A DNA stretch of 47,732 bases from Azoarcus sp. (GTDB taxonomy: Bacteria; Pseudomonadota; Gammaproteobacteria; Burkholderiales; Rhodocyclaceae): NCBI GenBank assembly GCA_031268195.1, contig JAIRXQ010000066.1, positions 1-47,732 of the forward strand. The letters are read 5' to 3'. Both the position numbers and the translations under genes were made by a program. The notes under the pieces were generated by a model. That model saw only the letters and a list, made by a program, of their open reading frames with translations. It was not told where the DNA came from and ran no database searches. Below are positions 39,115 through 47,549 of this stretch, one piece after another; positions within the stretch are counted from its first letter, which is position 1, and each line of letters begins with the position of its first letter.

Positions 39115-42100
39115 GTGGATTTCTGGCTGAAACTGTCCGTTCGCGTTCGTCTGATCCTGCTATTCATCGCCATCAAGGTCGTCCCTTTGATCTTGCTGGT
39201 GTGGATCGCATGGAACCAGACACGGGAGACAGCCGGTCACATCGGCGGCCAGTTCGACGAGCTGGTCGACACCGCCAACGAATCCATCCATGAAGTCGGT
39301 GATATGGCGGTCAATGACGCGGTCAACGCGCTGGACACCCGCGCCCGCGACGAAATCGAACGTCTGACCACCGACACCGCGCGACAGGTGGCGGCTTTCC
39401 TCTATGCCCGCGATGCCGACATCCACTACGCCGCCACGCTGCCCCCGGAGGCGGGCGCCTACCGCAATTACGTCGGAAACAATCGCCGCGACCTGATCCA
39501 GCACGACAAATGGAAGCTGAACGCGGCGGGCACGGACTGGGAGCCCGAAAGCGTACCACCGACCGACAGCTACATCGCCCAGCCGGGCAGCCGCGACAAC
39601 GACATCAATTTCCATTACCGCCCGCCAGGGGTGTTGCACAAAGAAAACCTGCCGCTCTATCTGGAGATGACTTTCGTCGGGCTCGACGGCAAGGAAAAGG
39701 TGAAAGTGACGACTTCGCCGCGCATGAGCCGCGAGCTGAAGGACGTCTCGCGGCGGCAGAACACTTACGCCAAGGCTGAAACCTATTTCGCCGCGCTCAA
39801 AAAATTGAAGCCCGGCGAGATTTACGTCTCGGACGTGATCGGCACTTATGTCGGCTCGCAGATCATTGGCAAATTCACCCCGCAGGCCGCCGTCAAGCGC
39901 GGCATTCCCTTCGAGCCGGAAAAACACGCCTACGCGGGCAAGGAAAACCCGGTCGGCAAGCGTTTCAAGGGCATCGTGCGCTGGGCGACGCCGGTGGTGC
40001 AAGGCGGCGAGATCGTGGGATGGGTGACGCTTGCGCTCAATCACGATCACTTGATGTCGTTTGCCGATCACATCGTTCCCACCGACGAGCGCTACCGCGA
40101 CATCAGCGATGCCTTCGACGGCAACTATGCGTTCATCTGGGATTACAAAGGCCGCAGCATCGTCCATCCTCGCCACCATTCCATCGTCGGCTACGACGAG
40201 AACGGCGAGCCGGAAACGCCCTGGCTGGAAGACAAGGTCTACGAGGATTTCCTCAACAGCGGCAAGCCCTGGCACGACTACATGCAGAGCGCGCCCACCT
40301 TCGCCGACCAGCTGCAAAGCCGCAAGCCCGCGAAAGCACTCACCGAGCGCGGCGACGTAGGGCTGGATTGCCGCTGGCTCAACTTCGCGCCGCAATGCAC
40401 GGGCTGGTACAACCTGGCCGATCAGGGCGGCTCCGGCTCCTTCCTGATTTTGTGGAGCGGACTCTACAAACTGACCACCACGGCGGCCATTCCGTACTAC
40501 ACGGGGCAGTACAACCCGGCGGTGGCGGGCAACAAGCGCGGCTTTGGCATCGTCACCATCGGCGCGAACGTCGACGATTTCCACCGCGCCGCCAACGAAT
40601 CGAAGAAACGGCTCGACGGCATCATCCAGACCTCCAACGCTTCGATGATCGCCAACGGCGAGGCGGCCGCCCGGGGGCTGCACGACGACATGGCGCGCAC
40701 AGCCTCCAGCCTGACGGTGTCGACGCTGGCGCTGATTGCACTGGTCGTCTTCGTCGCCATCTGGATCGCCTCGTATCTGTCCAAAAAGATCAACTGGCTC
40801 AACGAAGGGCTGAATCGTTACCGCTTCGGAGAAAAGGATTTCCGTTTCGGTTTCCACTACCGGGACGAAATCACCTCGCTTGCCGCCACCTTCAACGAGA
40901 TGGCGGAAACCTTGAACAGCAACGTCGCCAAACTGGAAACGGAAATCACCGAGCGCACCAGGGCAGAAGCGCAATTGCGCGGGATGCGCGACAACCTGGA
41001 AGTGCTGGTCGATGAGCGCACGCACGAGCTCTCGGAAGCCAACCGCCAGCTTTCCGAAGAAATCAACATCCGCCGCGCCGCCGAGGAAAAAGCGCAATAC
41101 CTCGCCGGACACGATCCGCTCACCGGGCTGGCCAACCGCATGCTGTTCAGCGAGCAGCTGCTCAAGGCGATCCACCAGAGCGAACGCTCGGACAAATACG
41201 GCGCGCTGCTTTTCTTCGACCTCGACCGCTTCAAGTACGTCAACGACACGCTCGGTCACGCGGTGGGCGACGCGCTGCTCATCCACATGGCGAAAATCCT
41301 GCAAGACCGCGTGCGCAAGACGGACACCGCCGCGCGACTCGGCGGTGACGAATTCGCCGTCATCATGACCGGCATCGACAAGCCGGAATGGGCCTCCATC
41401 CTCGCGCAGGACATCCTCGACAAGCTCCAGTCACCGGTCGTGCTGGCTGGGCACAAGATGAACATCCACACCAGCATTGGCATCGCCACCTTCAAAGGCG
41501 AGAAAGACGCCAGGAATCCCGAAGAAATCATCAAAAAAGCAGACATGGCGATGTACATGTCGAAGACCGAAGGCGGCATGCGCTACCAGTTCTTCGAGAT
41601 GAAGATTCAGGAAAAGCTGTACGCCACCGTGCAGATGGAAAAGGAGTTGCGCAGCGCACTCGACAAGCGCCAGTTCGCGCCGTTCTTCCAACCGCTCTAC
41701 CACACCACCGAGCGGCGCGTGCTGTACCTCGAAGTGCTGGCGCGCTGGATGCACCCGGCCAAAGGCATGCTGCTCCCCGGCGAATTCATCGAGGTTGCCG
41801 AACAATGCGGGCTGGCGCGCGAGATCGACACGCAGATCATGCACATGGCGTACACGCAGGTGCAGGAATGGTTGCAGGAAAAACTCTTCCAGGGGCGCGT
41901 TTCGCTCAATGTCTCGCCCAAATATTTCGAACAGGAAGATTTCTCCGCCCGCGTCCGCGATCTGCTCGAAGCGCACCAACTCAGCGCGCGCCATGTCGCT
42001 TTCGATATCTCGGAATACACCCTGCTGCAATGCTCGCCCCAGACCATCGAGACGCTGCGGCAGTTGCGCGAGATGGGCATCGAAATCGTGATCGACCGGC

Positions 42101-42414
42101 TGGTGATCGAGCGCACCGCGCTCGGCAATCTGTTCGAGTACCCGATCGATGCCATCAAGATCGACCGCTTCTTTACCGCGCGCATCGGAGAGCCCAAAGA
42201 AAATTCGATGATCGCCGCCATCGCCGGAGCCGCGCGCGCGATGAACTGGCGCCTGATCGCGGAAGGGGTGGAGAACGAAACCCAATGGGAGTTCTTCCGC
42301 ACGCTGCACTGCGAAATCATTCAAGGCTACAAACATGCGCGCCCGATGAACGCGGAAGATACGCGCACCTATCTTGCCCAAGGGTTGCAAGACACCGACG
42401 CCACACTCGCCTGA
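39115..42414 (+). CDS. Membrane-bound GGDEF-EAL protein with periplasmic sensor, HAMP and degenerate EAL domain
   Basis: The 1,099-residue protein starts at GTG with AGGAAGGGACC upstream. A membrane helix (residues about 9-35) is followed by a periplasmic sensor region of some 490 residues, a second helix (STLALIALVVFVAIWIASYL near 538-557), a HAMP-like region and a coiled coil. The GGDEF motif is intact at 743-747, with an RKTD inhibitory site at 734-737. The EAL half has EVL at 873-875, but DDFG is replaced by DRLV (994-997), losing a metal-binding Asp. The protein is probably a cyclase with a non-catalytic EAL module. It lies between rlpA and dacC. Confidence 0.92.
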   Translation: MDFWLKLSVRVRLILLFIAIKVVPLILLVWIAWNQTRETAGHIGGQFDELVDTANESIHEVGDMAVNDAVNALDTRARDEIERLTTDTARQVAAFLYARDADIHYAATLPPEAGAYRNYVGNNRRDLIQHDKWKLNAAGTDWEPESVPPTDSYIAQPGSRDNDINFHYRPPGVLHKENLPLYLEMTFVGLDGKEKVKVTTSPRMSRELKDVSRRQNTYAKAETYFAALKKLKPGEIYVSDVIGTYVGSQIIGKFTPQAAVKRGIPFEPEKHAYAGKENPVGKRFKGIVRWATPVVQGGEIVGWVTLALNHDHLMSFADHIVPTDERYRDISDAFDGNYAFIWDYKGRSIVHPRHHSIVGYDENGEPETPWLEDKVYEDFLNSGKPWHDYMQSAPTFADQLQSRKPAKALTERGDVGLDCRWLNFAPQCTGWYNLADQGGSGSFLILWSGLYKLTTTAAIPYYTGQYNPAVAGNKRGFGIVTIGANVDDFHRAANESKKRLDGIIQTSNASMIANGEAAARGLHDDMARTASSLTVSTLALIALVVFVAIWIASYLSKKINWLNEGLNRYRFGEKDFRFGFHYRDEITSLAATFNEMAETLNSNVAKLETEITERTRAEAQLRGMRDNLEVLVDERTHELSEANRQLSEEINIRRAAEEKAQYLAGHDPLTGLANRMLFSEQLLKAIHQSERSDKYGALLFFDLDRFKYVNDTLGHAVGDALLIHMAKILQDRVRKTDTAARLGGDEFAVIMTGIDKPEWASILAQDILDKLQSPVVLAGHKMNIHTSIGIATFKGEKDARNPEEIIKKADMAMYMSKTEGGMRYQFFEMKIQEKLYATVQMEKELRSALDKRQFAPFFQPLYHTTERRVLYLEVLARWMHPAKGMLLPGEFIEVAEQCGLAREIDTQIMHMAYTQVQEWLQEKLFQGRVSLNVSPKYFEQEDFSARVRDLLEAHQLSARHVAFDISEYTLLQCSPQTIETLRQLREMGIEIVIDRLVIERTALGNLFEYPIDAIKIDRFFTARIGEPKENSMIAAIAGAARAMNWRLIAEGVENETQWEFFRTLHCEIIQGYKHARPMNAEDTRTYLAQGLQDTDATLA

Positions 42415-42441
42415 TTGCGCACGAGGCCGGGCATCACGGCC

Positions 42442-42447
42442 TATAAT
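42442..42447 (+). promoter_or_regulatory. Candidate -10 box for dacC
   Basis: A perfect TATAAT lies 59 bp upstream of the dacC ATG in the gap after the GGDEF-EAL gene. No good -35 hexamer is seen at the expected spacing, so it is tentative. A pyrimidine-rich leader follows. Confidence 0.35.
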
Positions 42448-42506
42448 TATTCCCCCGGCTTTTCTTCCCTCCCCCCCTTTTTTCCCGCTTTTCCGGAAAC
42501 TGCACA

Positions 42507-43664
42507 ATGCGCATGCCCGCTGCACACCTGTTTTTCGCCGCCCTTTTCGCCCTTTTCGTCCTCTTCTTTTCCAGCTTCGCCGCCGCGCAGACCGCCGTCC
42601 CGCCCGCGCTGGCGGCAAAGTCGTGGCTGCTGATCGACCAGTCCACCGGGCGAGTGCTCGCCGAAAACGATGCCGACGCCCGCGTCGAACCCGCCTCGCT
42701 CACCAAGCTGATGACCGCCTATCTCACCTTCGCGGCGCTGAAGGCGAACACGATCAACGAAGAACAGCTGGTCACGGTGTCGGAAAAAGCATGGCGGCAG
42801 GAAGGCTCGCGCATGTTCATCCAGGTGGGCACGCAGGTGAAAGTGGGCGACCTGATTCGCGGCGTCATCATCCAGTCCGGCAATGATGCCGCCGCCGCGC
42901 TCGCGGAGCAGATCGGCGGCAGCGAAGAAGCCTTCGCCGTACTGATGAACCGCGAAGCCGCGCGCCTGGGCATGACGAACACATCCTTTGCCAACGCCAC
43001 CGGCCTGCCCAACCCGCGCCTCTACACCACCGCGCGCGATCTGGGGCTGCTGGCCAGCGCCATCATCCGCGACTACCCCGATTACTACCCGATCTACGCA
43101 ACCCAGAGCTTTACCTACAACAACATCTCGCAGTTCAACCGCAACCGCCTGCTGCTGCTCGATCCCACGATCGACGGCATGAAAACCGGCCACACCGCCC
43201 TCGCCGGCTACTGCCTGGTGGCAAGCGCCAAACGCGGCCAGCGTCGCCTGGTATCCGTGGTGCTCGGCGCCGCCTCCAACGAAATACGCGCGCAGGAATC
43301 GCTCAAGCTGCTCAATTACGGCTTTCAAGCCTACGACACGGTGCGTGTCTATGCTGCCCATCAGGCGCTATCGAAATTTCGTGTCTGGAAAGGCGCCGCC
43401 GAGGAAGTGGAAGTCGGCTTCGCGCAGGATTTGCTGCTCTCCCTGCCGCGCGAGAAGATCAGCAAAATCGAATCGCCCGTGCTGGAAAGCCGCCAGCCAG
43501 TGCTCGCCCCCATCGCCAAGGGCCAGCCGCTCGGCAAGCTCAAGCTCACGATCGCGGGCGAGTCTTACGGCGAATACCCGGTGCTCGCCCTGGCCGACGT
43601 GCCGCTCGGCGGTTTCTTCGCCCGCCAGTGGGATGCCTTCGTTTTATGGTTCAAGCATCTGTGA
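42507..43664 (+). CDS. dacC: D-alanyl-D-alanine carboxypeptidase (PBP5/6 family)
   Basis: The 385-residue enzyme trims the terminal D-Ala from peptidoglycan stem peptides. A signal peptide (MRMPAAHLFFAALFALFVLF...AAA) precedes the DD-peptidase domain with Ser64-x-x-Lys67 (SLTK), Ser124-Gly-Asn126 and Lys226-Thr-Gly228. The C-terminal PBP5 beta domain ends with FFARQWDAFVLWFKHL, an amphipathic membrane anchor. The ATG is preceded by CCGGAAACTGCACA. It heads a dacC-dat-ybeD-lipB-lipA cluster, so D-Ala released by it could feed the next gene product. The choice between dacA and dacC names is conventional. Confidence 0.95.
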   Translation: MRMPAAHLFFAALFALFVLFFSSFAAAQTAVPPALAAKSWLLIDQSTGRVLAENDADARVEPASLTKLMTAYLTFAALKANTINEEQLVTVSEKAWRQEGSRMFIQVGTQVKVGDLIRGVIIQSGNDAAAALAEQIGGSEEAFAVLMNREAARLGMTNTSFANATGLPNPRLYTTARDLGLLASAIIRDYPDYYPIYATQSFTYNNISQFNRNRLLLLDPTIDGMKTGHTALAGYCLVASAKRGQRRLVSVVLGAASNEIRAQESLKLLNYGFQAYDTVRVYAAHQALSKFRVWKGAAEEVEVGFAQDLLLSLPREKISKIESPVLESRQPVLAPIAKGQPLGKLKLTIAGESYGEYPVLALADVPLGGFFARQWDAFVLWFKHL

Positions 43665-43671
43665 GACACAC

Positions 43672-44532
43672 ATGAGCCTGTGTCACCTGAACGGCCAATA
43701 CCTGCCGCTGGCCGAAGCGCGCGTCTCGCCGCTGGATCGCGGCTTTCTCTTTGGCGACGGCGCCTACGAAGTCATCCCCGTGTACTCGCGCCACCCGTTC
43801 CGCCTCGCCGAGCACCTCACCCGGCTGGAAAGCACACTCGCCGCGCTGCGTCTGCCCAATCCGCACAGCGCCGCGGAATGGTCGGAGATCATCGGCAAAA
43901 TCATCGCGGGCAACGCGTGGGACGATCAATCCGTCTATCTGCAAATCACGCGCGGCGCAGACGCCGTACGCAAACACGCCTTTCCCCCCGCAAGCGTTCC
44001 CCCCACCGTTTTCCTGATGACCGAGCCGCTGCCCAGCCCCACGCCCGCGCAACTCGAAAACGGCGTCGGCGCGGTGAGCGCCGAGGATGACCGCTGGCTG
44101 CACTGCGAACTCAAAACCGTGGCGCTGCTCGCCAACTGCCTGCTGCGCCAACGCGCGCTCGACGCCGGTTGCGCCGAAACCATCCTCTTTCGTGACGGCG
44201 TGCTCACCGAGGGCGCAGCCTCCAACATCTTCGTCGTCAAAAACGGCCTCCTGCTCGCGCCGCCCAAGAATCACCTGATACTGCCCGGCATCACCTACGA
44301 TGTCATCCTCGAACTGGCCGCCGCCCACGCCGTCCCGCATGAAGTGCGCAACATCAGCGAAGCCGAGGCGCGCGCCGCCGACGAACTGTGGATGAGCTCC
44401 TCGACCAAAGAAGTGCTGCCGATCACCACCCTCGACGGCCAACCCGTCGGCACGGGCCGCCCCGGTGCGCTGGCGCGGCGGATGCATGCGCTCTATCAGG
44501 ATTTCAAGAACACGGTGATGCGCCGTGGCTGA
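43672..44532 (+). CDS. dat: D-amino-acid aminotransferase
   Basis: The 286-residue PLP enzyme belongs to fold type IV. The PLP lysine is Lys148 in HCELKTVALLANCL, and LDRGFLFGDGAYEVIPVY and LTEGAASNIFVV are family signatures. The RGFLFGDGAYEVI stretch fits D-amino-acid rather than branched-chain aminotransferases. It interconverts D-alanine and D-glutamate with keto acids. It is 7 bp after dacC and overlaps the next gene by 8 bp. Some homologues act as 4-amino-4-deoxychorismate lyase, but the context supports the D-amino-acid role. Confidence 0.93.
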   Translation: MSLCHLNGQYLPLAEARVSPLDRGFLFGDGAYEVIPVYSRHPFRLAEHLTRLESTLAALRLPNPHSAAEWSEIIGKIIAGNAWDDQSVYLQITRGADAVRKHAFPPASVPPTVFLMTEPLPSPTPAQLENGVGAVSAEDDRWLHCELKTVALLANCLLRQRALDAGCAETILFRDGVLTEGAASNIFVVKNGLLLAPPKNHLILPGITYDVILELAAAHAVPHEVRNISEAEARAADELWMSSSTKEVLPITTLDGQPVGTGRPGALARRMHALYQDFKNTVMRRG

Positions 44533-44800
44533 AAGCGGCGAGCGCACGACCCTGCTCGAATTTCCGTGCGACTTCCCGGTCAAGATCATGGGCGCGCGCC
44601 TCGATGATTTCGCACAAACCATCGTCGATATCGTTTTACGCCACGCCCCCGATTTCGATCCTGCCACGCTGGAGATGCGCACCTCCGCCAAAGGCAATTA
44701 CCTCTCGCTCACCTGTACCGTGCGCGCCCGCTCGCAGGAGCAGATCGACAACCTTTACCGCGAACTGACCGTGCATCCGCTGGTCAACATCGTGCTGTGA
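44525..44800 (+). CDS. ybeD: YbeD (DUF493) family regulator-like protein
   Basis: The 91-residue protein starts at GTG and has the DUF493 pattern: LLEFPCDFPVKIMGA, then a helix (LDDFAQTIVDIVLRHAPDF), and strands (SAKGNYLSLTCTVRARSQEQIDNLYRELTVHPLVNIVL). YbeD has an ACT-like fold related to allosteric domains; its role is not known, but the gene is conserved next to lipB. It overlaps the end of dat by 8 bp and is 13 bp before lipB. Confidence 0.93.
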   Translation: MAESGERTTLLEFPCDFPVKIMGARLDDFAQTIVDIVLRHAPDFDPATLEMRTSAKGNYLSLTCTVRARSQEQIDNLYRELTVHPLVNIVL

Positions 44801-44830
44801 GTATCTTGAACCGGTGAGTACCTTGAACGT
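44797..44830 (+). repeat. 17-bp imperfect tandem duplication at the lipB start
   Basis: GTGAGTATCTTGAACCG (44797-44813) is followed directly by GTGAGTACCTTGAACGT (44814-44830). The first unit carries the ybeD stop codon and an out-of-frame GTG; the second provides the lipB start. Confidence 0.7.
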
Positions 44831-45428
44831 CAGGCGCCTCGGCGTGGTCGACTACGCCCCCACGCTCGAAGCCATGCGCGCCTTCACCGCCGCGCGCAAC
44901 GAAACCACCCCCGACGAGATCTGGCTGCTCGAACATCCGCCCGTGTTCACGCTCGGGCAGGCGGGCAAGCCCGAACATCTGCTCGCCAACCCCACGCACA
45001 TCCCCCTCGTGAAAATCGACCGTGGCGGCCAGATCACCTATCACGGCCCCGGCCAACTCGTCGCCTACCTCCTCGTCGACCTGCCGCGCCGCCACCTCAA
45101 AGTGCATGAATTCGTGCGCCTGATCGAAGAAACGATCATCTCCACGCTGGCCGATTACGGCATCACCGGCGCACGCACCCCCGGCGCGCCCGGCGTCTAC
45201 ATTGCGGGCGACAAGGTCGCCGCGCTTGGCCTGCGCGTGCAGCGCGGATGCAGCTATCATGGCCTCGCGCTCAACGTAGACGGCGATCTCGCGCCCTTTT
45301 CCTGCATCAACCCTTGCGGTTACCCCGGACTCAAAACCGTGCGGCTGGCCGATTTCGGCGTCAGCGACGATGTGCCCACCGTCGGCGAACGCCTGCTCGC
45401 CCACTTCCTGCGCCTGTTGCCACGATGA
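44814..45428 (+). CDS. lipB: LipB, octanoyl-ACP:protein transferase
   Basis: LipB moves octanoate from acyl carrier protein to lipoyl domains, the first step of lipoate synthesis. The 204-residue protein has [39 protein letters not shown] with the catalytic Lys, and [12 protein letters not shown] with the catalytic Cys. It starts at GTG 44814 inside a 17-bp tandem duplication, with no clear ribosome site, so translation probably depends on coupling to ybeD. The stop overlaps the lipA start by 4 bp (ATGA). Confidence 0.96.
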   Translation: MSTLNVRRLGVVDYAPTLEAMRAFTAARNETTPDEIWLLEHPPVFTLGQAGKPEHLLANPTHIPLVKIDRGGQITYHGPGQLVAYLLVDLPRRHLKVHEFVRLIEETIISTLADYGITGARTPGAPGVYIAGDKVAALGLRVQRGCSYHGLALNVDGDLAPFSCINPCGYPGLKTVRLADFGVSDDVPTVGERLLAHFLRLLPR

Positions 45429-46423
45429 CCACCCCCCATAAAGAACGCGGCGCGAAAAAAACCGCCCGCATCCCCATCAAGATCGTGCCCGCGCCGAGCC
45501 TGAAAAAGCCGGAATGGATACGCGTGAAACTCGCTTCCGGCGCCGACGCGGCCCGCTTTCACGACATCCAGAACACCCTGCGCGCCCAATCGCTGCACAC
45601 CGTCTGCGAGGAAGCCTCCTGCCCCAACATCCACGAATGTTTCGGCAAGGGCACCGCCAGCTTCATGATCCTCGGCGACACCTGCACCCGGCGCTGCCCG
45701 TTCTGCGACGTCGGCCACGGCCGCCCCGCCGCGCCCGACCCGAAAGAGCCCGCCGCGCTGGCCGCCACCATCGCCGCGATGCGCCTTGCTTATGCCGTCA
45801 TCACCTCCGTCGACCGCGACGATCTGCGCGACGGCGGCGCGTCCCACTTCGCCGCCTGCATCCGCGCCATCCACGCCGCCTCGCCCGCCACCGCCGTCGA
45901 AATACTCGTCCCCGACTTTCGCGGCCGCGAAGCCGCCGCGCTCGATGCCTTCGCCAACGATGCGCCCGAGGTGCTCAACCACAACCTCGAAACCGTCCCG
46001 CGCCTCTACCCCCAAGCCCGCCCCGGTGCGGACTACACCACCTCGCTCGCGCTCCTGAAGTCGTTCAAGGCCCGCTACCCGGAAGTGCCCACCAAATCCG
46101 GCCTCATGGTCGGCCTCGGCGAAACCGACGACGAAATCCTCCAAGTGATGCGCGACCTGCGCGCCCACGACGTCGACATGCTCACCGTCGGCCAATACCT
46201 GCAACCCTCCACCGCCCACCTTCCCGTGCTGCGCTACATGCATCCCGACACCTTCGCCCGCCTCCACGACGCAGCGATGAAACTGGGTTTCAGGAACGCC
46301 GCGTGCGGGCCACTCGTACGCTCAAGCTACGCGGCGGATCGGCTAGCGCATGGGGCGGGCATCGGACGCAATCAGTCGTCGCCCACACCGGGCAGCGCGT
46401 TGCCATCGCCATCTTCTTTTTGA
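45425..46423 (+). CDS. lipA: LipA, lipoyl synthase (radical SAM)
   Basis: LipA inserts two sulfurs into the octanoyl chain. The 332-residue protein has the auxiliary cluster cysteines Cys61, Cys66 and Cys72 ([13 protein letters not shown]), the radical SAM cluster Cys87, Cys91, Cys94 (CTRRCPFC), and the C-terminal RSSY serine ligand. It is therefore complete. The last residues (NQSSP, then [12 protein letters not shown]) follow a 123-bp segment that is repeated downstream at 47315, where the frame would end NQSSPCL. The real native C-terminus may thus have been altered by rearrangement, outside the catalytic part. Confidence 0.96.
   Translation: MTTPHKERGAKKTARIPIKIVPAPSLKKPEWIRVKLASGADAARFHDIQNTLRAQSLHTVCEEASCPNIHECFGKGTASFMILGDTCTRRCPFCDVGHGRPAAPDPKEPAALAATIAAMRLAYAVITSVDRDDLRDGGASHFAACIRAIHAASPATAVEILVPDFRGREAAALDAFANDAPEVLNHNLETVPRLYPQARPGADYTTSLALLKSFKARYPEVPTKSGLMVGLGETDDEILQVMRDLRAHDVDMLTVGQYLQPSTAHLPVLRYMHPDTFARLHDAAMKLGFRNAACGPLVRSSYAADRLAHGAGIGRNQSSPTPGSALPSPSSF
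46262..46384 (+). repeat. lipA 3'-end direct repeat, copy 1 (inside lipA)
   Basis: This segment of lipA, from CTCCACGACGCAGCGATG to CAGTCGTCGCCC, recurs at 47315-47437 in the same orientation with about four mismatches. The offset is 1,053 bp. Confidence 0.85.
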
Positions 46424-46518
46424 TGCTTCACCACCAGCACAGTCACAATGCCATCGCCCCCATCGCCCTTTGAGCGGCGCGGCGCAGCGCCGCCTGGCCG
46501 GTCGCCCGCGCCAGGCAC
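46372..46518 (-). CDS. Possible small ORF of 48 residues downstream of the lipoprotein gene
   Basis: A GTG at 46518 has AGGGGGG five bases upstream, and the frame encodes a Gly/Asp-rich peptide with the stretch [20 protein letters not shown] and an end LPGVGDD. It starts 18 bp after the lipoprotein stop on the same strand and overlaps the lipA 3' end in antisense. The composition is more protein-like than chance frames nearby, but I recognise no family. It could be a remnant of a longer gene. Confidence 0.25.
   Translation of the reverse strand: MPGAGDRPGGAAPRRSKGDGGDGIVTVLVVKHQKEDGDGNALPGVGDD
46479..46515. repeat. Paired GC-rich hairpins after the lipoprotein gene
   Basis: GCGGCGC/GCGCCGC (46479-46485 and 46487-46493) and CCTGGC/GCCAGG (46493-46498 and 46510-46515) are adjacent inverted repeats. 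No T tract follows on either strand. They may end transcription from the lipoprotein gene poorly or be dispersed repeats. Confidence 0.4.
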
Positions 46519-46536
46519 GCTGTCCCCCCTCGCGCT

Positions 46537-47196
46537 TTACTCCAGCTTTGCCTTCAGTTCATCAATGTAGGCGCGCAGCGCCTTGTTGATGACCTCGATC
46601 CAGTTTCCCTCCATCCCGGTCTGGTAGTTCCCGTAGGCCCTGATCGAAGCCGTCACCGTCTTGCCCGGTGCGTTGCCCTGTGCGGGCGACTGGATGGCGA
46701 GATCGGTCGATATCTCCGTGCTGAGGGTAAGCGCCGAGAATCCGGGCGTCATCCACGACCAGAATTTATCCACAGAGGCGTCAACGAACAGGGTGTTCGG
46801 GGTGGTATCTTCCCTGCGGTCGATCACCTTGTAGCCTTTTTCAGCAAAAGCTTGCCGGATTGAGCTTGCCGTCAGCGTCTCGACACTCTGGCCCTCCTTC
46901 AGCAAGATGTCGCCGAGCGCTCTCCCGAAAGAGTTTCTCTTGCGTCCGACGGCCCGCGCCTTGATCGCGCCATCCTGGCCTCTGCCGGGGTCGAGCGAGG
47001 GAATGTCGGGCGAGCGGGGAGCGGTTTCGAACGCCCGGCGGTCGGTGACCGAGACGATGAAGACTTCCCCGCCGGTCGCCTGCGCTGCCGCGCGCGCCTC
47101 TGGAGGGGGAATGTCAAGGACGCTACGGCTCGTGGCGCAGCCTCCGAGCAATGCGAGGGAAGACAGGCCGAGGATCAGTGTGGCGCGAAAGTTCAT
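46537..47196 (-). CDS. Outer-membrane lipoprotein of unknown function (YajG-like layout)
   Basis: The 219-residue protein starts MNFRATLILGLSSLALLGGC, with the lipobox LLGGC and Cys20. The ATG at 47196 has GGAAGGGAAAAAAC upstream; a frame extension to 47262 is rejected because it would hide the signal peptide. The mature part (GEVFIVSVTDRRAFE ... IRQAFAEKGYKVI ... VDASVDKFWSWMTPGF) resembles small YajG-type lipoproteins in its strand-helix-strand order. I cannot name a function. The gene lies between two copies of the lipA 3' end and is antisense to lipA. Confidence 0.8.
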   Translation of the reverse strand: MNFRATLILGLSSLALLGGCATSRSVLDIPPPEARAAAQATGGEVFIVSVTDRRAFETAPRSPDIPSLDPGRGQDGAIKARAVGRKRNSFGRALGDILLKEGQSVETLTASSIRQAFAEKGYKVIDRREDTTPNTLFVDASVDKFWSWMTPGFSALTLSTEISTDLAIQSPAQGNAPGKTVTASIRAYGNYQTGMEGNWIEVINKALRAYIDELKAKLE

Positions 47197-47314
47197 GTTT
47201 TTTCCCTTCCTTGTGCGTGAAACGGTTGATTTGGCCGAAGCGGCTTGAACGACAGTCATCAAACGAATGACAAGTCAGTATAGACTACTCTGAATCGCCC
47301 GGGAATTGAGGAGG

Positions 47315-47437
47315 CTCCACGACGCAGCGATGAAGCTGGGTTTCAGGAACGCCGCGTGCGGACCACTCGCACGCTCAAGCTACGCGGCGGATCGGCTGGC
47401 GCATGGGGCGGGCATCGGACGCAATCAGTCGTCGCCC
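47315..47437 (+). pseudogene. lipA 3'-end direct repeat, copy 2 (lipA remnant)
   Basis: This 123-bp segment is nearly identical to lipA codons from [17 protein letters not shown] to NQSSP, and its frame then ends CL and TGA at 47444-47446. It lacks the 5' part of lipA and is not a gene. With copy 1 it brackets the lipoprotein gene, marking a duplication or insertion at the lipA 3' end. Confidence 0.85.
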
Positions 47438-47549
47438 TGCCTGTGACACAGCCCGGAGGCACCTTGCATCCAGAATGAATTTAACAAAGATGCATTCTTT
47501 ATATATGGAGCCGTCCTGGCAAAGGTGTTGTTTTTGATGATTTACCTAG
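47438..47549. other. AT-rich junction between the lipA remnant and the transposase
   Basis: The sequence becomes AT-rich (TTTAACAAAGATGCATTCTT and onward) and shows no gene. GAGCCGTCCTGGCAAAGG near 47505 could be the outer end of the insertion sequence, since IS5-group ends often begin GAG or GGG, but the other end is outside the window, so this cannot be confirmed. Confidence 0.3.

Noticed and set aside
39115-42414. Calling the GGDEF-EAL protein a bifunctional enzyme
   Set aside because: The DDFG loop of the EAL domain reads DRLV, so phosphodiesterase activity is not supported although the domain is recognisable.
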